From positions 1 to 64,000 of the forward strand of contig CALZIO010000002.1 in NCBI GenBank assembly GCA_945787785.1: a stretch of DNA of 64,000 bases, given 5' to 3'. The notes below the pieces were generated by a model. The model was not told the origin of the DNA. It was given only the letters and a program-made list of their open reading frames with translations, and ran no database searches. This DNA is from an uncultured Chromatiaceae bacterium. GTDB taxonomy: Bacteria; Pseudomonadota; Gammaproteobacteria; Tenderiales; Tenderiaceae. Both the position numbers and the translations under genes were made by a program. Of the stretch, positions 43,702 to 54,818 are shown in pieces (position 1 is the first letter of the stretch; each line of letters begins with the position of its first letter).

Positions 43702-46700
43702 TCACTGCCGCTTACGCATAAAGGCGTAAAACATCACAGGAATGATGACTAAGGTCAACAAAGTTGAAACTAAGATACCGAAAATCAATGAGATGGCCAG
43801 ACCATTAAAGATTGGATCATCGAGAATGAAGAAGGCACCGATCATTGCCGCCAGACCCGTTAACACAATTGGTTTGGCTCGCACGGCACCGGAACGAATC
43901 ACGGCCTCTTCGAGTGGCACCCCTGCTGCGACAGATTGATTGATAAAGTCCACCAACAGAATCGAGTTACGAACAATAATGCCCGCCAGCGCAATCATGC
44001 CGATCATAGACGTCGCTGTGAAATTAGCACCTAACAAGGCATGTCCTGGCATAACGCCGATGATGGTCAATGGAATAGGCGCCATGATGATCAGTGGCAC
44101 CAGATAAGAACGGAACTGCGCCACCACTAACAGATAAATCAGGATCATACCTACGCCATAGGCAATGCCCATGTCACGAAAAGTTTCATAGGTTATCTGC
44201 CATTCACCATCCCATTTAAGACTGTAGCGATAAGGATTCTCTGGCTGACTTAACAGGGTTTGATCCAGCACGTTATTGTCATGCACAGGCGTATCAGCAA
44301 GTGTAGCCATGATATCAAACATGCCATATAAGGGACTGTCAGTCTCACCCGCTACATCACCGGTCACGAACACAACGGGCAACAGGTCTTTATGATAGAT
44401 AGTGTATTCGCGCTCACTCTCAACCAGATGAACTATCTCGGATAGACGCACAAGTGCGCCGGTTTGACTGCGCACTTCCAGATCCAGCAACGCCTGCGCA
44501 TCCGCCTTATCTGCCACCGGCAATTCAACGCGTAATGGCATAGGATATTTGTCGGTGGTGCCATGGAGAAAGCCTACGTCTTCGCCACCAACCGCTGCGG
44601 TCAATGTCGCCACCACACTCTGTTGCGCCACACCTAACAAGGCTGCCTTTTGCCGATCCACCTCAACAATCAGGCGTGGTGCGCGGTGCTCAACACTGTC
44701 GTCGACATCAACCACTTCATTCGTCTGCTGAAAAATTGCACGCACATGTTTGGCCACATTGATCTGCCCCTGATAATCCAGACCATAGATTTCCGCAACC
44801 AGCGGTGCCTGCACAGGCGGACCTGGCGGCACTTCAACAATCTTGACGTTGGCATTAAAGCGCTGACCAATGTTCTGCAATGGCTCGCGCATTGACAATG
44901 CAATTTCATGACTCTTGCGATCACGCTCAGTTCTATCCACCAGGTTGACCTGGATATCACCCACATTGGCGCCGCTGCGCAAATAATACTGCCGCACCAG
45001 GCCATTAAAATTAATTGGTGCTGCAGTACCCGCGTAGATTTGGTAATCAGTCACTTCAGGCACCTTGGCAATGTATTGCGCCAGTTCCTGCAACACGCGA
45101 TTGGTTTGCTCCATACTGCCGCCTTCGGGCATATCGACAATCACTTGAAATTCCGACTTGTTATCGAAAGGCAACATCTTGAGGATGACCAGTTTAAAAA
45201 AGGCCAGACTGACGGCAAACATGATTAACAACATCACTACGCCAAGCAACCCCCAACGACGGCCTCGACCTTTATCACCGCCAAGGAAAGGCCCCACACC
45301 TCGTTTAAACAATCCATAAAGGCGATCGTCTACCTCTGACTCTACATGTTCAGTTTGTGCTTTTTGTTTGCTGAATACTTTGTAGGTCAACCAGGGCGTG
45401 ACGATAAATGCTACCGCCAACGAGATGAACATGCCCATACTGGCATTGATTGGGATCGGGCTCATGTATGGCCCCATCAAGCCGCTGACAAATGCCATCG
45501 GCAACAAGGCAGCAATAACGGTAAAAGTCGCCAGGATAGTCGGGCCACCCACCTCGTCCACAGCCCGCGGGATAGCTTCAAGCAGATTCGTGTTGCCCAT
45601 CTGTTTATGGCGATGAATGTTTTCCACTACCACAATGGCATCATCAACCAGAATTCCAATCGAGAAGATCAAGGCAAACAAGGACACGCGATTGAGAGTA
45701 AAACCCCAGGCCCACGATGCGAACAAAGTGATCATCAAGGTAATCACTACTGCCGCCCCGACAATAAAGGCTTCGCGTCTACCCAGGGCAAAGAACACCA
45801 ACAACACCACCGCCGAGGTAGCAAAGATCAGTTTCTTGATCAGAGTCATAGCCTTGTCGGTGGCAGTGGCACCGTAGTTACGTGTTACCGTAACCTCCAC
45901 CCCTTCCGGAATAAACACACCCTTGATCTGTTCGACACGTTCAATGACTTGATCAGCGATAGTTGCGGCATTGGTGCCAGGCTGTTTCGCCACAGCAATA
46001 GTCACGGCGGGATATTCACCTGCTACTGAGATCTGTTTATGTGCTGCCGCAGGGCCGGTGCCAAACCAGACAAACTGCTCGGCCTGATCCGGGCCTAAGC
46101 GCACCTCAGCCACATCACTCAGATACACCGGCACCCCATCATGTAACCCCACGACAAGCTCCGCCACCTGTTCAGCAGTGGTCAGAAAACTGCCAGCCTG
46201 AATTTCAATCTCACGATTATCGGTGACCAACACGCCGGCATTACGCGTGGCATTGGCTGCGGTCAGTGCTGCACGCAGATCATCAAAAGCGATGTCGTAA
46301 CCCGCCATGCGTTGTGGATCGAGCAGAATATGCACTACTTGTTCTGGTCCACCGATGGTGTAGATGTCACGTGTACCAGGGACGCGCTTCAATTCCGATT
46401 CAATGGTATGCGCAATTTGCTGCAGCTCATATCCCGCACGGTTTGAATCGTCGGTCCATAAGGTCAGACCGACGATTGGTACATCATCAATACCTTTGGG
46501 TTTGACAATGGCACGACCCACACCAAGCTGTGGTGGCAACCAGTCTTCGTTTGAGTACACCTGGTTATAGAGATTGACGATGCTTTGAGTACGGTCTTCA
46601 CCCACTTCAAACTGAACCGTCAGTACAGACATGCCCGGGCGTGATATTGAATAGACATGCTCCACACCCTTGATCTCGGATAGAATCTGCTCAGCCGGTG

Positions 46701-46917
46701 TGCTGACCAGATTTTCCACTTCCAACGCTGTCGCACCAGGAAAAGGCACAAAGACATTGGCGAAGGTAACATCGATCTGCGGCTCTTCTTCACGCGGTGT
46801 CACCAGCACAGCAAACACACCCATCAAAATACCCACCAGCGCCAGCAGTGGCGTTATCTCACTACGCAGAAATTTTTGGGCGATGCTGCCCGAGATGCCA
46901 AGCTTATCCTTGCTCAT
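43702..46917 (-). CDS. RND efflux transporter permease subunit
   Basis: 1071 aa, TPREEEPQIDVTFANVFVPFPGA, GILVDDAIVVVENIHRH; adjacent adaptor. Confidence 0.95.
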   Translation of the reverse strand: MSKDKLGISGSIAQKFLRSEITPLLALVGILMGVFAVLVTPREEEPQIDVTFANVFVPFPGATALEVENLVSTPAEQILSEIKGVEHVYSISRPGMSVLTVQFEVGEDRTQSIVNLYNQVYSNEDWLPPQLGVGRAIVKPKGIDDVPIVGLTLWTDDSNRAGYELQQIAHTIESELKRVPGTRDIYTIGGPEQVVHILLDPQRMAGYDIAFDDLRAALTAANATRNAGVLVTDNREIEIQAGSFLTTAEQVAELVVGLHDGVPVYLSDVAEVRLGPDQAEQFVWFGTGPAAAHKQISVAGEYPAVTIAVAKQPGTNAATIADQVIERVEQIKGVFIPEGVEVTVTRNYGATATDKAMTLIKKLIFATSAVVLLVFFALGRREAFIVGAAVVITLMITLFASWAWGFTLNRVSLFALIFSIGILVDDAIVVVENIHRHKQMGNTNLLEAIPRAVDEVGGPTILATFTVIAALLPMAFVSGLMGPYMSPIPINASMGMFISLAVAFIVTPWLTYKVFSKQKAQTEHVESEVDDRLYGLFKRGVGPFLGGDKGRGRRWGLLGVVMLLIMFAVSLAFFKLVILKMLPFDNKSEFQVIVDMPEGGSMEQTNRVLQELAQYIAKVPEVTDYQIYAGTAAPINFNGLVRQYYLRSGANVGDIQVNLVDRTERDRKSHEIALSMREPLQNIGQRFNANVKIVEVPPGPPVQAPLVAEIYGLDYQGQINVAKHVRAIFQQTNEVVDVDDSVEHRAPRLIVEVDRQKAALLGVAQQSVVATLTAAVGGEDVGFLHGTTDKYPMPLRVELPVADKADAQALLDLEVRSQTGALVRLSEIVHLVESEREYTIYHKDLLPVVFVTGDVAGETDSPLYGMFDIMATLADTPVHDNNVLDQTLLSQPENPYRYSLKWDGEWQITYETFRDMGIAYGVGMILIYLLVVAQFRSYLVPLIIMAPIPLTIIGVMPGHALLGANFTATSMIGMIALAGIIVRNSILLVDFINQSVAAGVPLEEAVIRSGAVRAKPIVLTGLAAMIGAFFILDDPIFNGLAISLIFGILVSTLLTLVIIPVMFYAFMRKRQ

Positions 46918-46923
46918 GGCGCG

Positions 46924-48012
46924 TTACCGTTGTTGTTTTAATTGAATAACCGCGGCGATCGGATCGATAGCCACCTGCTCACCGGCTTCCAACCCGGCCA
47001 ATACTTCCACTTGATTGTCGGTGCGGCGGCCTATGCGAATCTGGCGCAAGCTGACACGACCATCCTCGGCGACTACATACACGCCGGTCAGCTCGCTGCG
47101 ACTAACTACGGCATCCGCATTTATTAATAAACGATCTACTTCACCCGTGACAAAAGCAACTTTGACAAACATACCGGGATAAACACCGTAATCATTCTGC
47201 GGCAGTGCGACACGGACATTAAATGAATGACTACGATCATCGGCGATAGGAAAGACGCGTAATGACTCAGCATCGACACTGGAAGCATCATTAATAATTA
47301 CACGCGCCTTGCCGTGCGCCCGTACCGCGGTGACGAAGGCCTGGGGGATTTGTGTCGTGGCACGCAGATGTTCATATGAAAAACCCGTCATCAATGCCTG
47401 CCCGACGCCGACGGTCTCGCCTACCTCGACATGACGCTCGGTGACAATACCCGGGAATGGCGCCTTGATCACGGTATTATCTAGCTGCTCTTTTGCTTCG
47501 GCCAATTTGGCATTAGCTGCTTCCACACGAGCCTTGGCTGCTTTCAATGCCGTATCTGCTTTATCCAGTTCTGCCTTGCTCACCAGCTTTTTGTTGTAGA
47601 TGTCTTTAATCCGCTTAAACTCGTCTTCAGCTTCTTTCAAGCGCGCCCTGGCCTCTTGCTGACCTGCCTTGGCCTGGCCATAACGTGCGCGCTGTTCACT
47701 GTCGCGAAAACGCAGAATGACGCTATCTTTGGGGACAAAATCGTCGACGTCGTAATTAATCTCAACAACACGGCCGACCAATTGGGATGAAACGGTTGAT
47801 TGGTGAACGGCTTCAATAACAGCATCAAATACCCGCTCCTGTTTCGACGGTACTTGCTGCGCCGCGACAACAGCCAGATCGGCTGCCACAATGATTTGGT
47901 TTGCGCTCAGGCAGGCTATTCCAATTAGCCATGATGTAAGTTTAGAACTCACCTTTTTATCCCTCGGTAATGACACGTCCAATTTATCACTAATCCATAT
48001 ACCAGATTTCAA
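46924..48012 (-). CDS. RND efflux periplasmic adaptor subunit
   Basis: HlyD/MFP-type coiled coil and KAPFPGIVTERHVEVGETVGVGQAL; exact start uncertain. Confidence 0.92.
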   Translation of the reverse strand: MKSGIWISDKLDVSLPRDKKVSSKLTSWLIGIACLSANQIIVAADLAVVAAQQVPSKQERVFDAVIEAVHQSTVSSQLVGRVVEINYDVDDFVPKDSVILRFRDSEQRARYGQAKAGQQEARARLKEAEDEFKRIKDIYNKKLVSKAELDKADTALKAAKARVEAANAKLAEAKEQLDNTVIKAPFPGIVTERHVEVGETVGVGQALMTGFSYEHLRATTQIPQAFVTAVRAHGKARVIINDASSVDAESLRVFPIADDRSHSFNVRVALPQNDYGVYPGMFVKVAFVTGEVDRLLINADAVVSRSELTGVYVVAEDGRVSLRQIRIGRRTDNQVEVLAGLEAGEQVAIDPIAAVIQLKQQR

Positions 48013-48049
48013 TAATTATATATTAGTTACTTCTAATGTTTCAAGGCAT

Positions 48050-48082
48050 AAAAAAACCCAGAAATTAAAGTTAATTTCTGGG
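48050..48082 (-). terminator. Rho-independent terminator downstream of the chemoreceptor gene
   Basis: CCCAGAAATTAA-agt-TTAATTTCTGGG flanked by A7 (T7 on minus strand). Confidence 0.85.
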
Positions 48083-48115
48083 CTATTAATTTAGCTAATT
48101 TGTATTTAAATCTGG

Positions 48116-49756
48116 TTAGTATTTAAATCTGGCAAGTAAGGTATTCAATTCAGAAACTACATTAAATAAATTATCACCTGCCTGCGTCAACGAATTCATC
48201 TCTACAACAGTTTGATCAGATACCTGACGAATATTTACAACGCTTCTGTTGATCTCTTCTGAAACTGCCCCCTGCTCTTCCGCTGCACTGGCAATCTGGA
48301 TATTCATATTACTGATGTTAGCGACTTCCGCCGTGATCTCTTCCAAAGAACTACCCGCATTTTGTGCTTGTTCTACACTGACATTGGCCTGCTGCTGACT
48401 GCTCTGCATGGCGTCAACCGCCTGTTTGGAACTCGACTGTAATTGCTCGATCGTTGACTGTATCTCGGTAGTCGAAACCTGAGTGCGTTTTGCCAAAGCA
48501 CGCACTTCATCGGCAACCACAGCAAACCCGCGCCCTTGTTCACCTGCACGTGCGGCTTCGATAGCAGCATTGAGTGCCAGCAAGTTGGTTTGCTCGGCAA
48601 TACCGCTGATAACGCCCGACACCTGACTGATGGTTTCGGTATGATTTTCCAGTTGATTGATCACGCCTGCAGCGCGTTCAATCTCGTTCGCAAGATTTCC
48701 AATCACAGCGATTGTTTCCTGAACAACTCGACTACCATTTTGGGCCTGTTCGTCTGCCTGTTGCGCTGAGTCGGCTGCAGTAACTGCGTTTCGTGCAACT
48801 TCAATGATGGTGGCACTCATTTGATCAATCGCTGTAGCAACCTGATCAGTCTCAGCCTGCTGTTTTGCCATTACGTGCTGAGTAGTTTCAGTGGAACCCT
48901 TGAGTTGGGTCGATGTTGCTGCCAGATGTTCTACTGTCTGACCAACCAATGTGACATCGTTTTGAACCTTCTCAACAAAGATATTGGTGTATGTAGCCAG
49001 TTTGCCTAATTCCCCAATGGCCTTTTCAGATAGACGCTTGGTTAAATCGCCATCGCCGCGGGCCAAATCTTCAAACATCAGTACGCTCTTGTCCAATGGT
49101 TTTAACACTAACGTTCTCATACCAAAAAAAAGCGCAATTAAACCAAAACCGTACAGAACAGAAAAACCTAAAACCATTTGTCGGCTTGACACAGCGTCCC
49201 GCCTAAGGAACTTTTCTTGTTCTTTAATCTCAGCATCTATATCCTCAATCACATCTTCAAAGCGCTCATACATAAAAGCAGCCGCCTTATCAAAGTCACC
49301 CATAGCTGCATTACCACCAACCGGCCCTTGATCAATGTAGGCCTGAGCCATGGTCTTTCCTTGACTGTAGTAATTTTCGAAAGCCTGTTTGATAGCTTCG
49401 AATTGATCTGACCGACTTGGGTCCATATCTATTAGTTTATCTATTTTGGTATGAAATGCGTCGGCGTGACTATTAGCTTCTTTAAAACCGTCATCAAGCC
49501 CATCCAGTGCGCGAGTAGCACTAATATCGGTCAGCCATTGTTGCACCTGGATGATATGAAGCTGTAAGTCACGGACCAGCTCCAACTCTGGCAAGCTAGT
49601 GTCGAGTAACATTTTGGTCTCTTCCTCAACCGCCGCAGTTTGCTTAAGTGTGAAAAAGGCCTGACACAGGATGACAATCCCCACCACAGCGACTGTTAGC
49701 CGAAACATTGTCTTGATAGTCAGGTTTTTCATAGTTTCATTCCGTAATGGATACAC
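48116..49756 (-). CDS. Methyl-accepting chemotaxis protein
   Basis: HAMP plus [44 protein letters not shown] signature. Confidence 0.96.
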   Translation of the reverse strand: MYPLRNETMKNLTIKTMFRLTVAVVGIVILCQAFFTLKQTAAVEEETKMLLDTSLPELELVRDLQLHIIQVQQWLTDISATRALDGLDDGFKEANSHADAFHTKIDKLIDMDPSRSDQFEAIKQAFENYYSQGKTMAQAYIDQGPVGGNAAMGDFDKAAAFMYERFEDVIEDIDAEIKEQEKFLRRDAVSSRQMVLGFSVLYGFGLIALFFGMRTLVLKPLDKSVLMFEDLARGDGDLTKRLSEKAIGELGKLATYTNIFVEKVQNDVTLVGQTVEHLAATSTQLKGSTETTQHVMAKQQAETDQVATAIDQMSATIIEVARNAVTAADSAQQADEQAQNGSRVVQETIAVIGNLANEIERAAGVINQLENHTETISQVSGVISGIAEQTNLLALNAAIEAARAGEQGRGFAVVADEVRALAKRTQVSTTEIQSTIEQLQSSSKQAVDAMQSSQQQANVSVEQAQNAGSSLEEITAEVANISNMNIQIASAAEEQGAVSEEINRSVVNIRQVSDQTVVEMNSLTQAGDNLFNVVSELNTLLARFKY

Positions 49757-49962
49757 CGAATCTAATGAACATTATTTATATGTTTATTGAATTATTTGAT
49801 ACTAATATGGTTACGGTCTAAACAGAGAATTCTTGACCTATAAATGCAGCTATCTTGAGGTAGGGTGGAAACCAGGATAAAGAAAAGATAAGTTCGGATA
49901 TCAGGCGCACTTATACTGAAGAAAGTGGTGAAAAAAAAGGCCTTATCACAAAGATCAGACAA

Positions 49963-50196
49963 TCACGCCTTTTCTAACACATAGATAAATTTGTCCGCTT
50001 CAATATGCGACTTAAGCAGACGATGGCCTGTTTGTGCAGCAAATGCGACAAAATCTGACTGCGTTCCGGGATCTGTCGCCACAACACGAATTCGCTGACC
50101 ACTCTCCATGGAACGCAGAGCCTGCTTTAGCCGCAATATGGGCATTGGACAGGTTAAGCCACTGGTGTCGATGTCTTTATCCACCCTTTCAGTCAT
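49963..50196 (-). CDS. TusA-family sulfurtransferase
   Basis: MTERVDKDIDTSGLTCPMPILRLKQALRSMESGQRIRVVATDPG; start refined inside ORF 49963-50445. Confidence 0.9.
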   Translation of the reverse strand: MTERVDKDIDTSGLTCPMPILRLKQALRSMESGQRIRVVATDPGTQSDFVAFAAQTGHRLLKSHIEADKFIYVLEKA

Positions 50197-50338
50197 CAAT
50201 AATTCCCGGTTAACACCATTCTTCAGAAATGAACTCGTAATGATATCATTCTGTCTAAACCAACACATTAAGCCATAAAAGCAATAAAATACCCTCTTTA
50301 GCAAGAATTGCATCGACGTTGATTTTAGTCTGCCCAGG

Positions 50339-51787
50339 ATGAACAAACCCTTTATATTCAGTATATTGCTCGCATTAATTTGCGTGACTTCTCCGTTCAG
50401 ACTAAATGCCTCTGAGCTGCCTGATATGGGCGATCCTTCGACCACGATTTTGTCGCCTTATGATGATTATCTTCTCGGCCAGGCCTTTATGCGTAATTTA
50501 CGCATGAATGTGGAGATTATCGAAGACCCGGAACTGAATGCCTATATCAACTCCCTTGGCTATCGGCTACTCTCAGCTGCCGGCAGTAATCTTGAGTTTA
50601 ATTTCTTTATTGTGAATGATCCGTCAATCAACGCCTTTGCCGGTCCAGGTGGCCACATTGGTATCCACACCGGGTTAATTCTGGCGGCAGAAACCGAGGG
50701 CGAAGTGGCTTCTGTCATGGCCCATGAAATCGCACATGTCACCCAGCGCCATCTTGCACGTGCCTTCCAGAAGGCATCTGTCAGTCAGCTGCAAACAGCT
50801 GCAGCCATACTTGCTGCCATCTTGATTGGTTCTCCTGAACTCAGCGCCGCCATGATCACCGCTGCAACCGCAGGTAATATCCAACACCAACTCAATTTCA
50901 CCCGCGCCCACGAAAAGGAAGCCGATCGAGTAGGCATTGATATCCTGGCTAGCTCGGGCTTTGACCCATACCACATGCCGGGTTTTTTCAGTCGCCTGCA
51001 GGAGGCATACCGCTATGTGGATAATAGCAATGTGCCAGAACTGCTGCGCACCCATCCGGTCACGCCGAATCGTATTGCTGACTCGCAGAACAGGGCAAGC
51101 CAATACCCTAAAGTCAGAGATCATGTCTCACCCAACTTTCCTTATATCCAGGCAAAACTGCGTTCACTGGATGAATCAAAACATGCCTATCGCATGAAAA
51201 ATGTAGAGGCCTTACTGGCGCAGTCCAAACCACTTTCCAGCGTAGATCAATATGAATATGCCCTGATCAACATTCAAAATGGCAATTTCGGTATCGCAGG
51301 AAAATATAGCCAGGCGCTGCTGGCTGAATCACCCGAGTCTATTCAATTCATTGCCCTACAGGCTCAGGTTGAAATCATGAAAGGTGACTCCTCAACGGCG
51401 ATTAAACGTTTGCAAAAAGCGCTACTCATCTTCCCGAATCACCCCAAGTTGAGCGTGCTCTACGCCACCGCCCTGCTGGAATCAGGCAAAGCCAGCCAGG
51501 CTGCTGACACCATGCGGGAACTGATCCAGCAACAACAGCGATTCGTTTTGCCCTCGTATTATCAAATACTGGCCAGAGCTGAATTTGCTGCCGGCCGTGA
51601 GGGGCACGCATATATCGCACTGGCAGATCACTATTACATGATTGGTTTGACGCGAACTGCGATAAATCATCTGGAGACAGCTTTGAAGGTCAGCGAAAAT
51701 GATTCTGACTTTCAGGTTGAACGCATCAAAGCGCAATTGAATATGCTCAAGCAAGTGGCGCTTGCGGAAAGGGACAGCCGACAGTAA
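50339..51787 (+). CDS. bepA: M48 family metalloprotease with TPR region (BepA/YfgC-like)
   Basis: Signal peptide; VMAHEIAHVTQRH (HExxH); TPR-like C-terminus. Confidence 0.9.
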   Translation: MNKPFIFSILLALICVTSPFRLNASELPDMGDPSTTILSPYDDYLLGQAFMRNLRMNVEIIEDPELNAYINSLGYRLLSAAGSNLEFNFFIVNDPSINAFAGPGGHIGIHTGLILAAETEGEVASVMAHEIAHVTQRHLARAFQKASVSQLQTAAAILAAILIGSPELSAAMITAATAGNIQHQLNFTRAHEKEADRVGIDILASSGFDPYHMPGFFSRLQEAYRYVDNSNVPELLRTHPVTPNRIADSQNRASQYPKVRDHVSPNFPYIQAKLRSLDESKHAYRMKNVEALLAQSKPLSSVDQYEYALINIQNGNFGIAGKYSQALLAESPESIQFIALQAQVEIMKGDSSTAIKRLQKALLIFPNHPKLSVLYATALLESGKASQAADTMRELIQQQQRFVLPSYYQILARAEFAAGREGHAYIALADHYYMIGLTRTAINHLETALKVSENDSDFQVERIKAQLNMLKQVALAERDSRQ

Positions 51788-51798
51788 GCACGACTTAA

Positions 51799-51967
51799 GG
51801 AACCTCTGAACAAGTCTATGGTATCTCTGCGGAGCCTGAAACGTGCAGCTGCACGGCGTGTTTCGCAGCGAATGGCCGTAGTCCTTTGCAAGAGGCACAA
51901 CACCGCAGCTGTGCGTTTCAGGCCCGCCCTGTAAGCCAGAGGTATCATAGACTTGTTCAGAGGTTCC
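51799..51967. mobile_element. MITE-like palindromic element, copy C (169 bp) with TTAA duplication
   Basis: TTAA-GGAACCTCTGAACAAGTCTATGGTATCTCTG ... CCAGAGGTATCATAGACTTGTTCAGAGGTTCC-TTAA; interior also palindromic (GCCTGAAACG.GCAGCTGC / GCAGCTGTGCGTTTCAGGC). Confidence 0.88.
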
Positions 51968-52078
51968 TTAATTAATCATTGACCAGAATCGCTTATGAAT
52001 TTAAGTTAAACAGGGCGGAGATAAAAAAACAGCAGAATATTTCGCTGCTCGTTAATCATACAAATAGGGAGGGGAATA

Positions 52079-53191
52079 ATGGCCAGATCTACTGTAGGCA
52101 CAATCTTAGCTGCTGCCATTATATGCGTTGGTTGCGTTTCAAACCCAAGCACTGACAAACCAACTGCAGACAAGCAAGAGAGCGTCGCTGAAACAACACC
52201 TAGCTCAGAAGTACAAAAAGCAGCCGCTGTTGAAATTGCATCAGGCCCCCAACCCGAATGGGTTGCCGGCGAAATCGCTGAATTCCCCCGCGTCCAATAC
52301 ATTACTAGCCGTACACAAGCCCAAAACGCAGAAGCGGCTAAACAGCAGGCCTTGGCCAACATCGCAAAACTATTCCTGGTCGATACCACAACATTCGACA
52401 TGACCATACAGCAAGCTGCCGATGCCGCAGATTATGAAAAAAACACAACACATCTCCCCGACTCAGCCCAGACTGTTGCCCCACCTGAGGTGACGCGAGT
52501 GCTTGATAAGATTAAAATAGTAGATCAGTGGTTTGATTCTGAAACCAACACCTACCACGCCTTGGCCGCAATGCCTCGCAATACCAGTAAAGGGTATCTA
52601 CAAAGCCAAATTCAATTACTGGATGAGAAAACCCTGGAATACATGAAAGCGGCACGTAGCAGCCCCGACCCGTTCGTGCAAGCCGGTCAAATTGCCATGG
52701 CCTGGCGCAGTCAACAACTGCGCAGCAAGATGCAACAATCAATGCAGCAAGCCGATTTAACTGGCCGCGGAATTGAATCCGAATTCAACCTCACTTTGAT
52801 GAAACAGGATGCCAATAATCTACTCACTACTCTACAAATTGAACCCGCCGGACTAGCAGGTGAAATGAATGCCAAACAAGTAGCAACGATGATCAAGGGT
52901 GGGCTTCTCACCTCTGATCTCAAACCTACAGACACCAATGCCGATTATGTCATGCGCGGTACGCTTGAGGCTGCAGTAATTGGTGAACGCAACGGCTGGG
53001 CCTTGGGTCACGGCAAGCTTAATCTGGTTTTATCTGATAAAACCACTGGCGAAGTACGTGGCACCACCCAATGGGAAGTTGAAGTGCCAGGCCTGGATGA
53101 AAATGCCGCCATTCGTCGTGTTTATGAGAAGACTGAATACAAACTAAAAAAAGATATGCGCAATATCCTGATGGAAATGGCGATGCAATAA
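52079..53191 (+). CDS. LPP20-like lipoprotein
   Basis: Signal with lipobox-like AAIICVGC; QPEWVAGEIAEFPRVQYITSRTQAQNAEAAKQQALANIAKLF. Confidence 0.65.
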   Translation: MARSTVGTILAAAIICVGCVSNPSTDKPTADKQESVAETTPSSEVQKAAAVEIASGPQPEWVAGEIAEFPRVQYITSRTQAQNAEAAKQQALANIAKLFLVDTTTFDMTIQQAADAADYEKNTTHLPDSAQTVAPPEVTRVLDKIKIVDQWFDSETNTYHALAAMPRNTSKGYLQSQIQLLDEKTLEYMKAARSSPDPFVQAGQIAMAWRSQQLRSKMQQSMQQADLTGRGIESEFNLTLMKQDANNLLTTLQIEPAGLAGEMNAKQVATMIKGGLLTSDLKPTDTNADYVMRGTLEAAVIGERNGWALGHGKLNLVLSDKTTGEVRGTTQWEVEVPGLDENAAIRRVYEKTEYKLKKDMRNILMEMAMQ

Positions 53192-53508
53192 ACCTGATAT
53201 TTCACTCATTGCGTCTAAATGGGTGTTTCCCCTGTCGTGTATTGCCAGACCCAAGGCGTATTCACACGTGTTATCGCTGTAGCAACGACTCTATAACCAC
53301 TATGACATGGAAGATCTAGTTTAAGACCGTTTCTCCCACCCCTTCTCAACCACTTGATATTCATATAAATATTCGCCCCAAAAAATCCACTCCCGCGGTA
53401 CGTAGCCCCTTTCGATAACCCCTCAAGAATATTCATTGTTTGCCGATTTATTGTAAGGCTGAGAAGCTATCTATTGATTCCTACTAACCGAAGCTTGACG
53501 ATGCACAT

Positions 53509-54756
53509 ATGTTTAAACTCCACCGCTATTTCTCCATCACAAGCATCATTGGCACACTCTTTATCGCAGTCATATTGCTAATACTGTATCGTCATTTTGC
53601 ATTCATCGAGCTGCTTGACCACGAAAGCCGTTCTAATCATAACGTGGCCCAATTAATTTCCAAGGCTATCTGGCCAGATTATGCTGAATTTATTATTCAG
53701 GCCAGTGACGTAAACCCGAATGAGTTGAGACAGTCAACCGAAATACAAAATCTGAAAAGTGATCTTGGACAACTAGTCCAGGGGCTAAATATCATCGATA
53801 TAAAACTCTATAGCCCTAATGGAAAAACGATTTTTTCGTCAAATGCACAACAGCTTGGCGACATTAGTAGTAGTAATAGCATTGTCAGCATCAATTCAAC
53901 CAACAAAATCAGTTCCATCAATTTTGTAGATTCATTTGATGCATTTGAGGGTGGTTCATTCAAGGGATCATTAGTATCGTCATACATCGTCATTCAGCCA
54001 AATGACATAGTAGCCGATACGGTCGTGATAGAAGTTCATTCTGATGTCACTGATCTTGTTAATGCAATTAACAGTTCTCAATGGAAAATTGTTCTTGGCA
54101 CGTTGACCTGCCTGGGATTTATCTACATATTTTTATTCTTAATTATGAAGCACTCAGATAAAATGCGATTTGCCCAGGAGGAAAGGTTACAGGAGAGTGA
54201 GGGCAGACTTAAAAGCCACAATTCATATGATTCACTCACGGGCTTACCGACTCGACCAATAATCCTGGACCGCCTAAAACAAGCCATGGCACGCAGCGAA
54301 TGGAACAATCGCTGTATTGCTATTGCCACTATAGATTTAGATGGCTTTCACGTATTGAATGAGACGCTTGGTCACGACGTGGGTGATAAATTCTTAATAG
54401 CCATAGCGAAAAGGTTAGAAAAAAGTCTTCGTGGCGGAGATACAGTGGCACGCATTGAAAGCGACAAATTTGTTCTTTTGCTTAATGACATGGCCAATTC
54501 TGCTGATATTTCCATCGTGGCAAATAAAATTCTGGCCAGCATTAGACAGCCTGTTGAAATCTTTGGAAAGAGCGTACGTGAAACGGCAAGCATGGGCATC
54601 GCATTCTATCCAACAGATGGGAAAGATGCCAAATCTATTCTACATAAATCTGATGAGGCACTATATATCGCCAAAGCAGACGGCAGGAATAAATATTATC
54701 TTTACTCTATTACGGATGACGTGGTTCAAAAGCAAGCAGCACAAAGGCATGCTTAG
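53509..54756 (+). CDS. Membrane GGDEF-family protein with degenerate active-site motif
   Basis: DSLTGLPTRPIILDRLKQAM, LDGFHVLNETLGHDVGDKFLIAIAKRLEKSLRGGDTVARIESDKFVLLL (RxGGDEF replaced by RIESDKF). Confidence 0.88.
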   Translation: MFKLHRYFSITSIIGTLFIAVILLILYRHFAFIELLDHESRSNHNVAQLISKAIWPDYAEFIIQASDVNPNELRQSTEIQNLKSDLGQLVQGLNIIDIKLYSPNGKTIFSSNAQQLGDISSSNSIVSINSTNKISSINFVDSFDAFEGGSFKGSLVSSYIVIQPNDIVADTVVIEVHSDVTDLVNAINSSQWKIVLGTLTCLGFIYIFLFLIMKHSDKMRFAQEERLQESEGRLKSHNSYDSLTGLPTRPIILDRLKQAMARSEWNNRCIAIATIDLDGFHVLNETLGHDVGDKFLIAIAKRLEKSLRGGDTVARIESDKFVLLLNDMANSADISIVANKILASIRQPVEIFGKSVRETASMGIAFYPTDGKDAKSILHKSDEALYIAKADGRNKYYLYSITDDVVQKQAAQRHA

Positions 54757-54818
54757 CAATTTATTGTGTTTTAAATTGTAATTGGCCTGTAACATAGACC
54801 TAAACACGCTGTTAAAAT

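Noticed and set aside
45346-46029. 227-aa plus-strand ORF
   Set aside because: Antisense to the RND permease; composition biased, no recognisable family
53215-53436. 73-aa minus-strand ORF (MNILEGLSKGATYRGSGFFGANIYMNIKWLRRGG...)
   Set aside because: Faint resemblance to a formylglycine-generating-enzyme C-terminus was considered, but the match is too weak without a search
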